Shown: in pieces, positions 9,401-18,151 of the stretch | Position numbering within the stretch: the stretch's first letter is position 1 | Layout of the letters: each line of letters opens with the position of its first letter | NCBI GenBank assembly: GCA_002067365.1 | Contig: MVRK01000060.1 | Location: 1 to 43,572, forward strand | Length of the DNA: 43,572 nucleotides | Direction: 5' to 3' | Origin: Methanosaeta sp. PtaU1.Bin060 | GTDB taxonomy: Archaea > Halobacteriota > Methanosarcinia > Methanotrichales > Methanotrichaceae | The notes under the pieces: generated by a model | Seen by the model: only the letters and a program-made list of their open reading frames with translations | What the model was told of the DNA's origin: nothing | Database searches by the model: none | Made by a program: the position numbers and the translations under genes

Positions 9401-9848
9401 GGGCGGTGCCGCCTGCAGACCTTATCGGACCTGCGTAGTAGACCTTGAGATAATCTGACCCGTCATCGTTCTTTCCGAGCGATACGCGGGCAATGCCCTC
9501 GATCGGCGCAGCGACGACGCCCTCCGTGAGGAGCGCGACTGAGGTGCGAATGGCGCTCTCCACCGACTCGATCTTCGAGAAGCCCTGGCCGAGCCTTCCC
9601 TCGGCGAAGTCGATGCCTATGGCAAGGGCAGCTTCCTCCCTGCTCATCCCCTTCGCCTCAAGCTCCCTGATCCGAGAAGCAATCCCGGGAATCCCAATCA
9701 GCTTCTCGACGCGCTCAGCCAGGTCGACGGCCAGAGGTATCTCAACATCCGTCGTAGGGTCCTTTCCCTGGCTTCGTGCCTCTTTGGCGATGGCCATGGC
9801 CTCATCGAGGCCGCCTTCAAGAAGGTCGAAGTACTCTCTGGTCTTCAT
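6471..9848 (-). CDS. polC: DNA polymerase D large (catalytic) subunit DP2
   Basis: This is the 1125-residue catalytic subunit of the euryarchaeal replicative polymerase PolD. It works with DP1 (the 3'-5' exonuclease subunit, not in this window) and PCNA. The N terminus ([20 protein letters not shown]) and the length are typical. The catalytic aspartates lie in NCDGDED at about residues 876-881. Zinc modules are visible at about 630-675 ([17 protein letters not shown], then CPKC...CPKC) and about 1040-1062 (CVKCG...CPKCGG). The C-terminal [15 protein letters not shown] resembles the PCNA-binding tail region of the family. The active-site motif is uninterrupted, so no intein is present. The start ATG overlaps the stop of the upstream PPC gene by 4 bases (ATGA), so the two are translationally coupled. 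Confidence 0.97.
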   Translation of the reverse strand: MKTREYFDLLEGGLDEAMAIAKEARSQGKDPTTDVEIPLAVDLAERVEKLIGIPGIASRIRELEAKGMSREEAALAIGIDFAEGRLGQGFSKIESVESAIRTSVALLTEGVVAAPIEGIARVSLGKNDDGSDYLKVYYAGPIRSAGGTAQALSVLVADYVRRKVGIEPWRPRPEEVERYVEEIGVYKRVAGLQYSPSDDEIRTIVRNCPICIDGEPTEEEEVSGFRDLPRIETNRVRGGIALVSAEGIALKRPKLKKHVSKLGIAGWEWLDSLASGKKDGGDSSPKFLRDLIAGRPVFSHPSRPGGFRLRYGRARNTGLAAAGINPASMLLLGEFMAAGTQIKVEQPGKAAAVAPVSSIEGPTVCLLNGDVVRLDSAEDLLAWMPTRPKDPRAINTAIKAHVSKILDLGEILISFGEFLENNRTLAPASYTFEWWAQELAKAGGDPSGKERISGEEAVAISRRYGIALHPAHTYLWHDLAIEDFERLASMVSSEGRLESGGLLLPPDAKDALETLLVLHRVSDGWIIIEDPLPLLLCLGIEPEGLRKRWERLEEASTLEAVNRLAGIPVRARAPTRVGARMGRPEKSDKRLMRPPPHVLFPTGDAGGKSRSIQEAAKHAEGNISGIVDVQIERRVCRDCGKEGFAFRCECGGYTDKKRVCPKCHIPGQEKCPKCGEETTAASPMRVDLKRLYHEALEHLGEREPEILKGVMGLSSRDKTPEALEKGILRAKHGVNIFKDGTVRYDLTDLPLTHFRPDEIGTSLERLRQMGYEKDMNGMPLTGPEQVCELKVQDIILSKDAGEYLLKVAQFVDDLLLKFYGLKPYYNAKSPQDLIGTLMVGLAPHTSAGVLCRLIGYSTASAGFGHPFFHAAKRRNCDGDEDCVMLLMDALLNFSMSYLPEKRGGKMDACLVMTTQLNPLEVDKEAHNLDLTAVYPLEFYEATLKSASPKDVEARFDLVSKRLGSEAQYEGFRFSHETSDIAAGPQNSAYKTLETMIDKMDAQLELARLIRAVDERDVAERVINSHFLPDLIGNLHAFSKQKVRCVKCGTKFRRPPLKETCPKCGGRLILTVHEGSVRKYLEVSMKVAEEYGVSSYTKQRLELLKIEINSIFKNDKAKQMGLADFM

Positions 9849-10273
9849 CGCTCTCCCCAGAGATGGAGCCCTGTCGCAGGATCATGCTCTCTTATCAGCG
9901 GCTGCCCCACAAGCTCCTGCAGACAGATCTCAGCAGCGAAGACCTCTCCCTTCATGAGGTGGCCGCCCCTCGTTCTTCCCTCGCCGTCTGCGAGGACAGC
10001 GTGAGCATGAACGAAGGGCTGGCCGTCCCTGAGGGATATGTTTCCCAAAGCTGAGACCATCTCGACAGGTCCTTCCACTCTGATCGTCTGATACATATGA
10101 GCCGCCTGATCATAGCAGGCCAGCTCGGCTCGGCTCAGCGCACCGATGGCTGAGAGCGTGCCAGTCTTGATCCCCTCGCGCTTTGCCAGATCAGATATCT
10201 GGCTGACGATCTCAGCTCCGAGGTCGAGCCTTGCGAGAAAGCATCGGCCTTGCTCAAAGTCTCTGACATTCAT
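9845..10273 (-). CDS. PPC/DUF296-domain DNA-binding protein
   Basis: The 142-residue protein is a single PPC (plant and prokaryote conserved, DUF296) domain, a trimer-forming alpha/beta fold that in plants is linked to AT-hook DNA binding. Recognisable segments are [39 protein letters not shown] and the GG-rich [18 protein letters not shown]. The His-x-His of PFVHAH fits the metal-binding site seen in several family structures. ATG 10273 has GAGG 7 bases upstream; a GTG at 10276 is also in frame. The gene ends in an ATGA overlap with polC, so it is the leader gene of that operon. The function is unknown; a replication-linked or nucleotide-related role is inference from position only. Confidence 0.85.
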   Translation of the reverse strand: MNVRDFEQGRCFLARLDLGAEIVSQISDLAKREGIKTGTLSAIGALSRAELACYDQAAHMYQTIRVEGPVEMVSALGNISLRDGQPFVHAHAVLADGEGRTRGGHLMKGEVFAAEICLQELVGQPLIREHDPATGLHLWGER

Positions 10274-10514
10274 CACGCAGCCTCATCTTCCAGGTCATAA
10301 TCCATCTGATCGGGTTTCATCTAGCATTGCTCAATTAGCCATTCTCGCATTAAAGCATCTTTCCTTGAATGCCTGCTTGAGGGATACATCCCCTCGCATG
10401 CATCTCCTTGCCTAATGCATAGTTTGATGGGCATTACTGCTGTCGGTGCCATCTTAACAATCTTCATCAAATATATTATTGCTTTACCCCTTTTTTTCTG
10501 ATGAATGCGTACGT

Positions 10515-10596
10515 CTACAGATATCGTTTAGAGAAAACAGGAAAAATTAAGATTAATATTATTATTCTCTAAGTTCCTTTTTTTCGATATCTGTAG
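10515..10596. repeat. 82-bp imperfect inverted repeat
   Basis: The outer arms CTACAGATATCG (10515-10526) and CGATATCTGTAG (10585-10596) are perfect 12-base reverse complements. Inner arms TTAGAGAA (10528-10535) and TTCTCTAA (10565-10572) also match. The interior is AT-rich and a T7 run lies just before the right outer arm. The structure could be a miniature mobile element remnant, a terminator-like RNA hairpin, or a regulatory RNA. I saw no second copy elsewhere in the window and no clear target-site duplication. Confidence 0.65.
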
Positions 10597-10867
10597 AAGC
10601 ATCGAATTTTTCTTGAGCTACATTTCCGATGGAACTTAGGGCAGAAAGCGGATCGATCGGCTGAGAGCCAGAGCTTTGCCGTTTGGCTATCGATATTTGC
10701 GCTCTATGTGCCTTTCGCATCATATCGACAGCCTCATGTCGATCGCCTCATGCCAATAACTCCCATTGTCAGGGTTCTCGGGCCCTTTTGCAGTCGGGGC
10801 CATCCATTATCTTGCGGATATATTTCGTCGGCATCTCAGGCGCAGGTCTATCCCACAGCCAATAGTG

Positions 10868-10875
10868 ATTTATAA
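10868..10875 (+). promoter_or_regulatory. putative TATA box of aspD
   Basis: TTTATAAC lies about 35-42 bases before the aspD ATG. It would start a transcript just upstream of the AGGAGG ribosome-binding site at 10899-10904. Confidence 0.5.
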
Positions 10876-10909
10876 CGTAATGGCTCTGGTTCATGTGCAG
10901 GAGGAAGCC

Positions 10910-12502
10910 ATGCAGCGCTCAGTTGAAGAGAAAGGTTACGAAGCCCTCAGCCCTTTTGAACTCAAAAATAAACTCGTCAGTATGGCCCAGACAAGTCGCG
11001 AGAGGATAATGCTCAATGCAGGCAGGGGAAACCCTAACTGGGTGGCCATCGCCCCCCGCGAAGGATTTTTCCAGTTTGGCCTCTTCGCCCTCGATGAGTC
11101 GCAGCGCGCTAAACACCGCCCCGGTCTAGGCGGCGTCGCCCAGAAAGAGGGGATCTCTCAAAGGTTTAAAACATATCTAGCGGCGCATTCCGGCGAGGCT
11201 GGCATCCAATTCCTCGATGACATATTCGAGCATGTGTGCGTGACTCTCAATATCGACGGCGACGCATTCCTGAACGAGATGGTCGATGCAGTCCTAGGTG
11301 ACCACTATCCTACCCCCGACAGGATGCTCACTCTGTGCGAACAGATCATCCACAAATACATCGAGCAGGAGATGCTGGGCGGCGATCCCGCCATCGGGAA
11401 GTTCGACCTCTTCGCGACAGAGGGCGGCACAGCGGCTATCGACTACATCTTCACGACGCTGGCAGAGAACAAGATCCTGCGCAAAGGCGAGAAGATAGCC
11501 CTTGGCACTCCGATATTCACACCATACATCGAGATACCTAGGCTCAATGATTATGAGCTCGTCGAGCTCGATGTGGCGCAGGACGAGAACTCAGACTGGC
11601 AGTATCCTGACTCGGAGATAGAGAAGCTCGCCGATCCGTCAGTCAAGGCCTTCTTCCTCGTCAATCCCTCCAATCCGACGTCGGTGAGCATTCAGCAGAA
11701 GACGCTCGATCGGATCTCTGAGCTTGTCAAGACGCGCAGGAAGGACCTCATCATACTCACCGATGATGTCTATGGCACATTCGTCAACGGATTTAAGTCC
11801 CTGGCGGCGGCAGCTCCCCACAACACCATCCTCGTCTATTCGTTCTCGAAATATTTCGGGGCGACGGGATGGCGCCTCGGCGTCATAGGGATACATCAGG
11901 ATAACATATTCGACGAGCGTATAGCTTCGCTGCCTGCTGCCGACAGAGAGGAGCTGCACGCCCGTTATTGCACAGTCGAGCTTGACCCGGACCACATGAA
12001 GGTGATTGACCGTATGGTCGCCGACTCACGTTCTGTGGCGCTCCATCACACGGCTGGCCTCTCAACGCCTCAGCAGGTCATGATGGTCTTCTTCTCGCTA
12101 CATTGCCTCATCGACAAGAAGGGGGTTTATAAGAGATTGACGCAGGACATCGTCGCCACTCGCTTCAAGACGCTTTATGCCGCCATCGGCATACCGCATC
12201 CGACGAACGCCTACGACGCTCACTACTATACGACGATCGACATACCAACACTCGCCCGAACGCGCTACGGCGACGCATTCGCCGAGTTCCTCGTAAAAAG
12301 CTATGAGCCCATCGACTTTGTATGGCGGCTGGCGAAAGAGAAGTCGATTGTGCTGATGGACGGCGGCGGGTTTGATGCCCCGAACATGTCGGTACGCATA
12401 TCCCTGGCGAACCTCCCCGACAGCGCCTACGATTCAATCGGCAAGGGCATATCGAGTCTGCTCGAGGACTATTACAATACGTGGAAGGCGTCGGAGAGAT
12501 AG
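10910..12502 (+). CDS. aspD: aspartate 4-decarboxylase / aspartate aminotransferase (AspD type)
   Basis: This PLP enzyme of aminotransferase fold converts L-aspartate to L-alanine and CO2, with aspartate aminotransferase side activity. The 530-residue length matches the AspD family and exceeds ordinary class I aminotransferases (about 400). The start at ATG 10910 is set by AGGAGG 5 bases upstream, and the protein opens with the family segment SPFELKNKLVSMA. The PLP lysine is about Lys314 in VYSFSKYFGATGWRLG; NPSNPTSVS and DDVYGTF are the usual cofactor-binding stretches. It is followed 9 bases later by aspT, whose ribosome-binding site overlaps the aspD stop, so the pair is coupled. With AspT it forms an aspartate:alanine decarboxylation-antiport cycle known from bacteria. 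Confidence 0.9.
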   Translation: MQRSVEEKGYEALSPFELKNKLVSMAQTSRERIMLNAGRGNPNWVAIAPREGFFQFGLFALDESQRAKHRPGLGGVAQKEGISQRFKTYLAAHSGEAGIQFLDDIFEHVCVTLNIDGDAFLNEMVDAVLGDHYPTPDRMLTLCEQIIHKYIEQEMLGGDPAIGKFDLFATEGGTAAIDYIFTTLAENKILRKGEKIALGTPIFTPYIEIPRLNDYELVELDVAQDENSDWQYPDSEIEKLADPSVKAFFLVNPSNPTSVSIQQKTLDRISELVKTRRKDLIILTDDVYGTFVNGFKSLAAAAPHNTILVYSFSKYFGATGWRLGVIGIHQDNIFDERIASLPAADREELHARYCTVELDPDHMKVIDRMVADSRSVALHHTAGLSTPQQVMMVFFSLHCLIDKKGVYKRLTQDIVATRFKTLYAAIGIPHPTNAYDAHYYTTIDIPTLARTRYGDAFAEFLVKSYEPIDFVWRLAKEKSIVLMDGGGFDAPNMSVRISLANLPDSAYDSIGKGISSLLEDYYNTWKASER

Positions 12503-12511
12503 GAGGACTCT

Positions 12512-14200
12512 ATGTTGCAGGAAATCGCCGAGATAATGCGCGCCAATCCCCAGGTGGTTCTATTTCTGGCGCTCGCCATCGGATACTTCGCTGGCAATAG
12601 GCTCAAGATATTCGGGTTCACACTCGGCTCCACGGCATCGATCCTCCTGGCGGCGATCATCGTGGGCCAGGTCGGCGTGGAGATCCCAAGCCTCGTGAAG
12701 GACATCAGCTTCGCGCTATTCATCTTCACCCTCGGATATGAGGTCGGGCCGCAGTTCTTTGGATCGCTCAAGAAGGACGGGGCCAATTATCTTTGGCTGA
12801 CATTGGCGGTGGCCATCACTGCGATAGTTGCGACGCTGCTGCTTGGTAAGTTCATGCATCTCGATAAAGGCACTGCCGCGGGAATGCTCGCAGGAGCGAT
12901 GACGACCTCTGCAGCGCTTGGAACCGCAAGTGATGCCATAGGGCATCTGACGGTCTCTGCTGGCACGAAGAGCATGCTCAACTCTCATCTGGCCATAGCA
13001 TATGCCGTGACCTATATTTTCGGCACCGCAGGCACAATCCTCCTCTTGAAACTGGCTCCTTACTTGCTGAGGATAGACCTGAAGGAGGAGGCGCGAAAGC
13101 TCGAAGAGCATATGGGCGGCGGTGCAGCATCTGGTGAAAAGAGTTCCGAGCTCTTCTCTTGGACGAACCGGCTCGATATGAGGGCCTACACGGCCCTTAA
13201 CGGCGCTGTCATAGGCAAAAAGGTCTCACAGATCGAGTCTCTCTTTCCTGAGAGAGTGGCCATTGATAAGATAAAAAGGGGCAAAGAGGTCATCGAAACC
13301 ACCCCGGAGACAGTCGTGGCGCGCGAGGACACACTCCTGGTGCTCGGCCAGACATCCCAGCTGGCCTATGCTGACGAGCTGATAGGGCCGGAGGTGGACA
13401 GATCTTCTGTTATGGACATCACCGGCGAGATGATGGACGTGTGCGTCCTCAATAAAGATGCAGCAGGAAAGACTCTCGGCGAGCTTGGCCGATCGAAGCT
13501 GGCGCACGGGATCTTCCTGCGCAACGCGTCCAGGCAGGGGCACGATCTGCCTATCCTTCCGGGAACAGTCATTCATAAGTGCGACATCCTCACTCTCACC
13601 GGCGCAAAGGAGGATGTCGAAAGGGCTGTCAAGCTCCTGGGATATGCCGAAAGACCGACGAATGTCACAGATCTCGTCACAGTTGCAGTCGGCTGCATCA
13701 TCGGCACTCTCCTGGGGCTCATAGTCATCCCTGTCTTTGGCGTGCCAGTGACTTTGGGCGTCGGCGGCGGGGTGCTGGTCTCGGGGCTTCTGTTCGGATG
13801 CCTGAGGATGGTGCATCCGACATTCGGCCAGATACCCGGTGGCGCGCGGTGGATCTTGAGCGACCTCGGCCTGAACCTCTTCATAGCCTGCGTAGGTGTC
13901 TCTGCTGGACCACAGGCCATAGACGCACTCAAGACGATGGGCCTTCCTGTGTTCCTTGGCGGGATCCTGATAACAACGCTGCCGATCATAGTCATCTTCT
14001 TCTTAGGGCTTAAGGTCCTGAAGATGAACCCGATACTCCTCTTCGGAGCTGCAACCGGCTCGCATAACTGCACAGCCTCGCTCAATGTGGTCGTCGAGGT
14101 ATCCGAGAGCCCTCTGGCGGTATTGGGCTATGCCGCTCCGTACGCTTTCGCGAATGTGCTTCTGACCGTCGGTGGAAGCCTCATAGTCAGCCTGTTGTGA
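12512..14200 (+). CDS. aspT: aspartate:alanine antiporter, AspT/AAE family
   Basis: AspT imports aspartate in exchange for alanine. Coupled to cytosolic decarboxylation this consumes a proton inside and can generate a proton-motive force. The 562-residue protein has the family layout: five or so membrane segments in residues 1-185 (including the motif AGAMTTSAALGTASDAI), two TrkA-C/RCK-C regulatory domains at about 205-375, and a second hydrophobic block at about 388-562 with the related motif GAATGSHNCTASLNVVVE. AGGAGG at 12501-12506 overlaps the aspD stop and lies 5 bases before the ATG. The substrate is inferred from its partner gene; other YbjL/YidE-type anions remain possible. Confidence 0.87.
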   Translation: MLQEIAEIMRANPQVVLFLALAIGYFAGNRLKIFGFTLGSTASILLAAIIVGQVGVEIPSLVKDISFALFIFTLGYEVGPQFFGSLKKDGANYLWLTLAVAITAIVATLLLGKFMHLDKGTAAGMLAGAMTTSAALGTASDAIGHLTVSAGTKSMLNSHLAIAYAVTYIFGTAGTILLLKLAPYLLRIDLKEEARKLEEHMGGGAASGEKSSELFSWTNRLDMRAYTALNGAVIGKKVSQIESLFPERVAIDKIKRGKEVIETTPETVVAREDTLLVLGQTSQLAYADELIGPEVDRSSVMDITGEMMDVCVLNKDAAGKTLGELGRSKLAHGIFLRNASRQGHDLPILPGTVIHKCDILTLTGAKEDVERAVKLLGYAERPTNVTDLVTVAVGCIIGTLLGLIVIPVFGVPVTLGVGGGVLVSGLLFGCLRMVHPTFGQIPGGARWILSDLGLNLFIACVGVSAGPQAIDALKTMGLPVFLGGILITTLPIIVIFFLGLKVLKMNPILLFGAATGSHNCTASLNVVVEVSESPLAVLGYAAPYAFANVLLTVGGSLIVSLL

Positions 14201-14228
14201 AAATGGCGAAGTCTAAGATGGAGGGGAT

Positions 14229-14396
14229 ATGATGATCGGTCATCGCGGCGGTTTCGTGAGAGATTCTGAGGGCCTCGAGTGCTTAGTGCGCCAGAGCATT
14301 GTAGCCTGCCAGCTGGCCTCCAGACTCCTTCAGCGTCATCTATTTTTGATCGAAACGCGAGCGTGCTATGATGAATCTGGAGTCTCTGGCGGCTGA
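14229..14396 (+). CDS. possible 55-residue small ORF upstream of mmp2
   Basis: An ATG-ATG pair lies 2 bases after a strong GGAGGGG. The frame encodes 55 residues beginning MMIGHRGGFVRDSEG and ends 29 bases inside the next gene. I recognise no family, and the composition (several Cys, Arg, Leu) is not distinctive. It could be a coupling leader for mmp2, which has a weak ribosome-binding site of its own, or it could be chance. Confidence 0.25.
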   Translation: MMIGHRGGFVRDSEGLECLVRQSIVACQLASRLLQRHLFLIETRACYDESGVSGG

Positions 14397-15333
14397 GCTT
14401 CGCGGGTTTGTGGGAGTAACCCGCAAGAAGAAAATCGGAAATCTGATCCAATTCTTCCCAATAGAATCAGAGCGCATCATCGCATCTTTCGGAGAAGATG
14501 CGGCTGTCATCGACGATGGCGATGAGGTGATGCTGCTCGCGGCGGACGGCATCTGGTCCAGGCTGATGGAGGCTGACCCCGAGTGGGCCGGATACTGCTC
14601 AGTCCTTGTGAATGTGCATGACATCGCGGCGATGGGCGGCTGGCCCGTGGCGATGGTGGATGTCCTCTCCGTGAGCTCTCAGAAGATAGCGGATGCAGTT
14701 CTGAGGGGGATGAAGAAGGGGATCGAGAAGTTCAATGTACCCATCGTCGGAGGGCACCTGCACCCCGATACACCTTACAGCGCCCTGGATGTCGCGATCC
14801 TCGGGAAGGCCAGGAAGGATTCTGTCATCCTGAGCAGCACTGCTGAGGCGGGCGAGGTAGTAGTAGCCGCAGCAGATCTGGATGGTGTGGCGCATCCCAG
14901 GTTCTCCATCAACTTCGACTCCACAAGCTCCAAGGGCCGCGAGATGCTGCAAAAGCAGCTCGGTGCGATGAGGGAGCTGGGCGAGGCCGGGCTTGTTCGG
15001 GCTGGCAAGGACATCTCGAACCCTGGCCTTCTCGGAACCCTCGGGATGCTTCTGGAGACGAGCAGGGTCGGGGCTGTGGTCGATCTCGAGGCCATACCTC
15101 TCCCTCCTGGCCTGGATCTTTCAATCTGGCTGAAGATGTATCCTGGAATGGGATTCGTGGTGACGACGAAGCCTGAGAATGCAGAAGAGGTCATGAGGAT
15201 CTTCAGCAGACGCGAATTGACGCCTGGAGTCATCGGAAAGGTCGTCGAGGAGAGGAAGCTCAAGATGGCCTTTGGCAAGGATCAGGCTGTTCTCTTCGAC
15301 TTGACCCAGGAATGCGTGACGGGAATAAGCTAG
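14368..15333 (+). CDS. methanogenesis marker protein 2 (AIR synthase-like)
   Basis: This 321-residue protein has the PurM/SelD/HypE two-domain ATP-binding fold and matches the methanogen-restricted marker 2 family. The N-terminal region has FGEDAAVIDDGDEVMLLAADGI, and the middle has VNVHDIAAMGGWPVAMVDVL and PIVGGHLHPD, all characteristic of the superfamily. The enzymatic reaction is unknown; an ATP-dependent activation in cofactor or MCR maturation is plausible from the fold. It lies 28 bases upstream of mtxX (marker 4) on the same strand, so the two probably form an operon. The start codon is one of two adjacent ATGs with only a weak ribosome-binding site. Confidence 0.9.
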   Translation: MMNLESLAAELRGFVGVTRKKKIGNLIQFFPIESERIIASFGEDAAVIDDGDEVMLLAADGIWSRLMEADPEWAGYCSVLVNVHDIAAMGGWPVAMVDVLSVSSQKIADAVLRGMKKGIEKFNVPIVGGHLHPDTPYSALDVAILGKARKDSVILSSTAEAGEVVVAAADLDGVAHPRFSINFDSTSSKGREMLQKQLGAMRELGEAGLVRAGKDISNPGLLGTLGMLLETSRVGAVVDLEAIPLPPGLDLSIWLKMYPGMGFVVTTKPENAEEVMRIFSRRELTPGVIGKVVEERKLKMAFGKDQAVLFDLTQECVTGIS

Positions 15334-15361
15334 CCTCATGGATGTGTGAATTGGATCGTGG

Positions 15362-16174
15362 ATGATCATGGACCAGGAATTCCTTCGCTCTCTGGAGGCC
15401 AGAGCCAGAAAAAGACATGCCAGGATCGGCATTGGAATCTTGAATGCGGATGCCCAGCTGATAACATCCCTTCAGCCGGCCACCGAGTACGCGGATCTGC
15501 TTCTGGTGGGCGGCGAGCCGTGCTGCGACTGCGCCCTGGAGCAGATCGCCACAGAGGAGCCCTGGAAGGAGCTTGTCAGGCTCCTGGCCGAGGGAGAGAT
15601 CGATGGGGCTGTGCGCGGCAACCTTCCTGCAGGGCGGACGATGAGGGCCCTGGCCGATAGGTTCAATGTGAGGGTGAGAAGGCTGGCGCTTCTGGAGCTT
15701 TCAGGCTGGGCGTTCCTCTTCGGGCCAGTGGGAATAGACGAGGGCGATACAGTCTCGGACAGGCTGGGCCTGGTGCTCGACGGCTCAAATTTCCTGAAGC
15801 AGCTGGGAGTCATGCCCAAGGCCTCGATCCTCTCCGGCGGCAGGATGGAGGATCTTGGGAGAAGCGAGCGCGTGGACAGGAGCCTGGCGGAGGGCGAGCT
15901 GATCGCATCTCTGGCGCGCGAGGCTGGCGTGGAGGCGAGGCACAGAGGCATATTGATCGAGAGCTGCCGCGGCGACGATCTGCTCGTAGCGCCCGAGGGC
16001 ATCTCAGGGAACCTGATCTTCAGGACGCTTCTGCTTTTGTGCGGTGTTCGCTCCCTCGGCGCTCCTGTGATTATGGAGGATGTCTTCGTGGACTCAAGCC
16101 GCGCGCGCGGGGACTTCAACGGCCCTGTGATGCTTGCGAGCGCGATGGTCGGGACAAAGGAAAAGAAGGTTTGA
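15362..16174 (+). CDS. mtxX: methanogenesis marker protein 4, MtxX
   Basis: The 270-residue product matches the MtxX/marker 4 family, named for its proximity to methyltransferase genes in other methanogens. Its fold is related to phosphate acetyl/butyryltransferases, consistent with the mixed alpha/beta pattern and the FGPVGIDEGDTVSDR and SILSGGRMEDLGRS segments. A CCDC pair at about residue 55 is distinctive. No reaction is established. The start is ATG-ATC-ATG at 15362, the second ATG being a near equal choice. It follows mmp2 by 28 bases and faces purF. Confidence 0.88.
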   Translation: MIMDQEFLRSLEARARKRHARIGIGILNADAQLITSLQPATEYADLLLVGGEPCCDCALEQIATEEPWKELVRLLAEGEIDGAVRGNLPAGRTMRALADRFNVRVRRLALLELSGWAFLFGPVGIDEGDTVSDRLGLVLDGSNFLKQLGVMPKASILSGGRMEDLGRSERVDRSLAEGELIASLAREAGVEARHRGILIESCRGDDLLVAPEGISGNLIFRTLLLLCGVRSLGAPVIMEDVFVDSSRARGDFNGPVMLASAMVGTKEKKV

Positions 16175-16213
16175 TTGAAAATAGATTTGGCTGTCTCTTT
16201 TAGCTCCGGCTCT

Positions 16214-17644
16214 TCACGCAGGGCCCTTGAGGCTCTCCGAATCGATGTACTCTGAGAGCTTTGTCTGGGTGGCTATGCACTTCTCTCCGGGTATCTCGAC
16301 GGGATAGACCCCTGTGAGGCAGCCCATGCAGAGGTTCTCCGCGGGAATGCCTATCGCATCCACAAGGCCCTTGTGGCTCACATATCCGAGGGAATCAGCA
16401 TTGATGACCGCCTCGACGCCGGGAATTGTCTTGTGCGCCGCAATCAGCTCATCGCGGCTGGCCATATCGATGCCCAGGTAGCATGGGGCCAGGATCGGAG
16501 GGCTGCCTATCCTGACATGCACAGCCTCTGCACCTGCCTTTCTGACCATATTCACAATCCTGCGGCTGGTCGTGCCCCTGACTATCGAGTCGTCCACGAG
16601 AATAAGCTTGTGGCCTTCGATGTTAGGCCGAATCGTGTTCATCTTCAGGCGCACAGCAGTCTCGCGCATGTTCTGATCCGGCATGATGAAGGTCCTACCG
16701 ATGTACCTGTTCTTCATCAGACACTCGCGATAGCTGATGCAAGAGCGCTGGTGATAGCCCACTGCGAGGGTGATGCCCGAATCAGGGATGGGCGTGACAG
16801 TGTCGGCATCGGCCGGATGCTCCTCTGCTAGCTTTGCGCCTATGTTCACCCTCACATCGTAGATCAGGCGACCGTCGAGGATGCTGTCCGGCCTGGCGAA
16901 GTAGATGTACTCGAAGACGCAGTGGGCCGGATTGGGCAGGTGGGCGAGCTGATAGGACTTCATCTCGCCTTGTTTCAGAACAATCAGCTCCCCCGGCTTC
17001 ACATCGCGTACCAGGCAGCCGTTCAGGGTGTCCACCGCAACGCTCTCGGATGCTACCACATAGCCTGAATCCAGCTTTCCAAAACACAGGGGCTTGATGC
17101 CCAGGGGATCGCGCAGCCCGAGGACAGTGTCTCCCATAAGAAAAACGAGCGAGTAGGAACCGACTATCTTGTGCATCAGCGCGCGCACGGCCTCCAGCAG
17201 ATCATGACGCAGAAGCTCTCTCACGAATAGGTGCGCTATTACCTCGGTATCAGAGGTTGAATAGAATATGTCTCCCGTCTGCTCCAGCTGCTCTCTCAGC
17301 TGAGAGGAGTTGACGAGATTTCCGTTATGCGCTACTGCTATGGCCCCATCCTTGTACTTGACGAGCAGCGGCTGGCTGTTTTCGATGCACGATCTGCCGG
17401 TGGTAGGATATCTGACATGCCCGATGCCAACGCTCCCCCGCAGAAGAGATATCTGGGCATCATCGAAGACCTCTGAGACAAGCCCCATGCCCCTGTGGGT
17501 GCGAATGGACTTGCCGTCGTGAACCGAAATCCCGGCGGCTTCCTGCCCCCGATGCTGCAGAGCGTATAGGGCATAGTAGATGGACTTGGCGACATTGCCC
17601 GCCTCCTGAAAGGAGACTCCGACGACACCGCAGGCATCGTGCAA
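16214..17644 (-). CDS. purF: amidophosphoribosyltransferase
   Basis: PurF makes 5-phosphoribosylamine from PRPP and glutamine, the first step of purine synthesis. The 476-residue protein begins MHDACGVVGV. The catalytic N-terminal cysteine is Cys5, implying removal of a short propeptide as in Bacillus-type enzymes. Downstream it carries SDTEVIAHL, the PRPP loop LILVDDSIVRGTTS, and cysteines of the 4Fe-4S type (PCYLGIDMASRDEL and CMGCLTGVYP). It is last in an lsm-rpl37e-purF gene order, 18 bases after rpl37e, and is probably co-transcribed with it. Confidence 0.96.
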   Translation of the reverse strand: MHDACGVVGVSFQEAGNVAKSIYYALYALQHRGQEAAGISVHDGKSIRTHRGMGLVSEVFDDAQISLLRGSVGIGHVRYPTTGRSCIENSQPLLVKYKDGAIAVAHNGNLVNSSQLREQLEQTGDIFYSTSDTEVIAHLFVRELLRHDLLEAVRALMHKIVGSYSLVFLMGDTVLGLRDPLGIKPLCFGKLDSGYVVASESVAVDTLNGCLVRDVKPGELIVLKQGEMKSYQLAHLPNPAHCVFEYIYFARPDSILDGRLIYDVRVNIGAKLAEEHPADADTVTPIPDSGITLAVGYHQRSCISYRECLMKNRYIGRTFIMPDQNMRETAVRLKMNTIRPNIEGHKLILVDDSIVRGTTSRRIVNMVRKAGAEAVHVRIGSPPILAPCYLGIDMASRDELIAAHKTIPGVEAVINADSLGYVSHKGLVDAIGIPAENLCMGCLTGVYPVEIPGEKCIATQTKLSEYIDSESLKGPA

Positions 17645-17662
17645 CTCTTGACCCCTAGTATC

Positions 17663-17833
17663 CTAGTAGCCAGCCTTCCTCATCCACTTGTGGCTTCTGA
17701 GCCTCGAAGATAGGCCGAAGCCGCATTGGACGCATATTTTTCTCTTGAAATTGAACGAGATGCTGCCACAGCGTCTGCACCTGATGTGAGACCTCTTGTG
17801 GCGTCTGCCCATGGATGGTGTACCCTTAGTCAT
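17663..17833 (-). CDS. rpl37e: 50S ribosomal protein L37e
   Basis: This 56-residue protein begins [20 protein letters not shown] and contains the four zinc cysteines as RCRRCG and CVQCG, followed by the basic [17 protein letters not shown] tail. That is the full length of archaeal L37e. It lies 10 bases after lsm, a pairing conserved in many archaea, and just before purF. Confidence 0.95.
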   Translation of the reverse strand: MTKGTPSMGRRHKRSHIRCRRCGSISFNFKRKICVQCGFGLSSRLRSHKWMRKAGY

Positions 17834-17843
17834 CTAGAATACC

Positions 17844-18062
17844 TCAAGGTGAAATGTAAACGACGTTATCGCCTCGAACGATCACGGTTCCCATCTTTCG
17901 TGTGACCGCTCCTTCCGCTACTTCCTCTGTCTTATCGACCACCAGGTTCATGTGGATGTCGTAACCCTGCAGTTCTCCCCTGAAGACCCTGCCATCCTTG
18001 AGTTTGACTATGACGGGTCCATTCAGTGATTCATTCAGAATATCAAGCGGTCTCTGACCCAT
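17844..18062 (-). CDS. lsm: Lsm/Sm-like RNA-binding protein
   Basis: The 72-residue protein is an archaeal Sm-like protein that forms a heptameric ring binding U-rich RNA. Sm1 motif features are [28 protein letters not shown], and the Sm2 motif is [14 protein letters not shown] chose ATG 18062 because GAGAGG lies just upstream and the family begins near this point; the longer open frame is not conserved. Its promoter region is shared with the divergent PUA gene. It heads the lsm-rpl37e-purF operon. Confidence 0.95.
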   Translation of the reverse strand: MGQRPLDILNESLNGPVIVKLKDGRVFRGELQGYDIHMNLVVDKTEEVAEGAVTRKMGTVIVRGDNVVYISP

Positions 18063-18118
18063 TAACCTCTCTCCAGCGATGATAACCGCAAAAGGCTTCG
18101 AATTCAAACTTGCTCGTT

Positions 18119-18130
18119 GCATATTTAAAC
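18119..18130. promoter_or_regulatory. AT-rich core promoter shared by lsm and the PUA gene
   Basis: GCATATTTAAAC lies between the divergent genes. It is nearly symmetric and can act as a TATA box in both directions: 22-33 bases before the PUA gene ATG at 18152 and about 57 bases before lsm. Confidence 0.5.
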
Positions 18131-18151
18131 CTATCGGGATACGTGGAGACC

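Larger units (their letters stand above)
10274..10909. other. 636-bp intergenic region with inverted repeat and promoter elements
   Basis: I find no gene here. Going rightwards it holds the divergent promoter region of the PPC-polC operon, a T7 tract at 10491-10497, the inverted repeat at 10515-10596, about 270 bases without clear signals, and the aspD TATA box and ribosome-binding site at the right end. Short open frames in it lack ribosome-binding sites and family features. Confidence 0.55.

Noticed and set aside
6471-9848. Possible intein in polC
   Set aside because: The catalytic NCDGDED region is continuous and the total length (1125) is that of an intein-free DP2.
6744-9957. Several open frames of 60-190 codons on the plus strand opposite polC
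   Set aside because: They mirror the codon bias of polC on the other strand, have no ribosome-binding sites and no recognisable domains.
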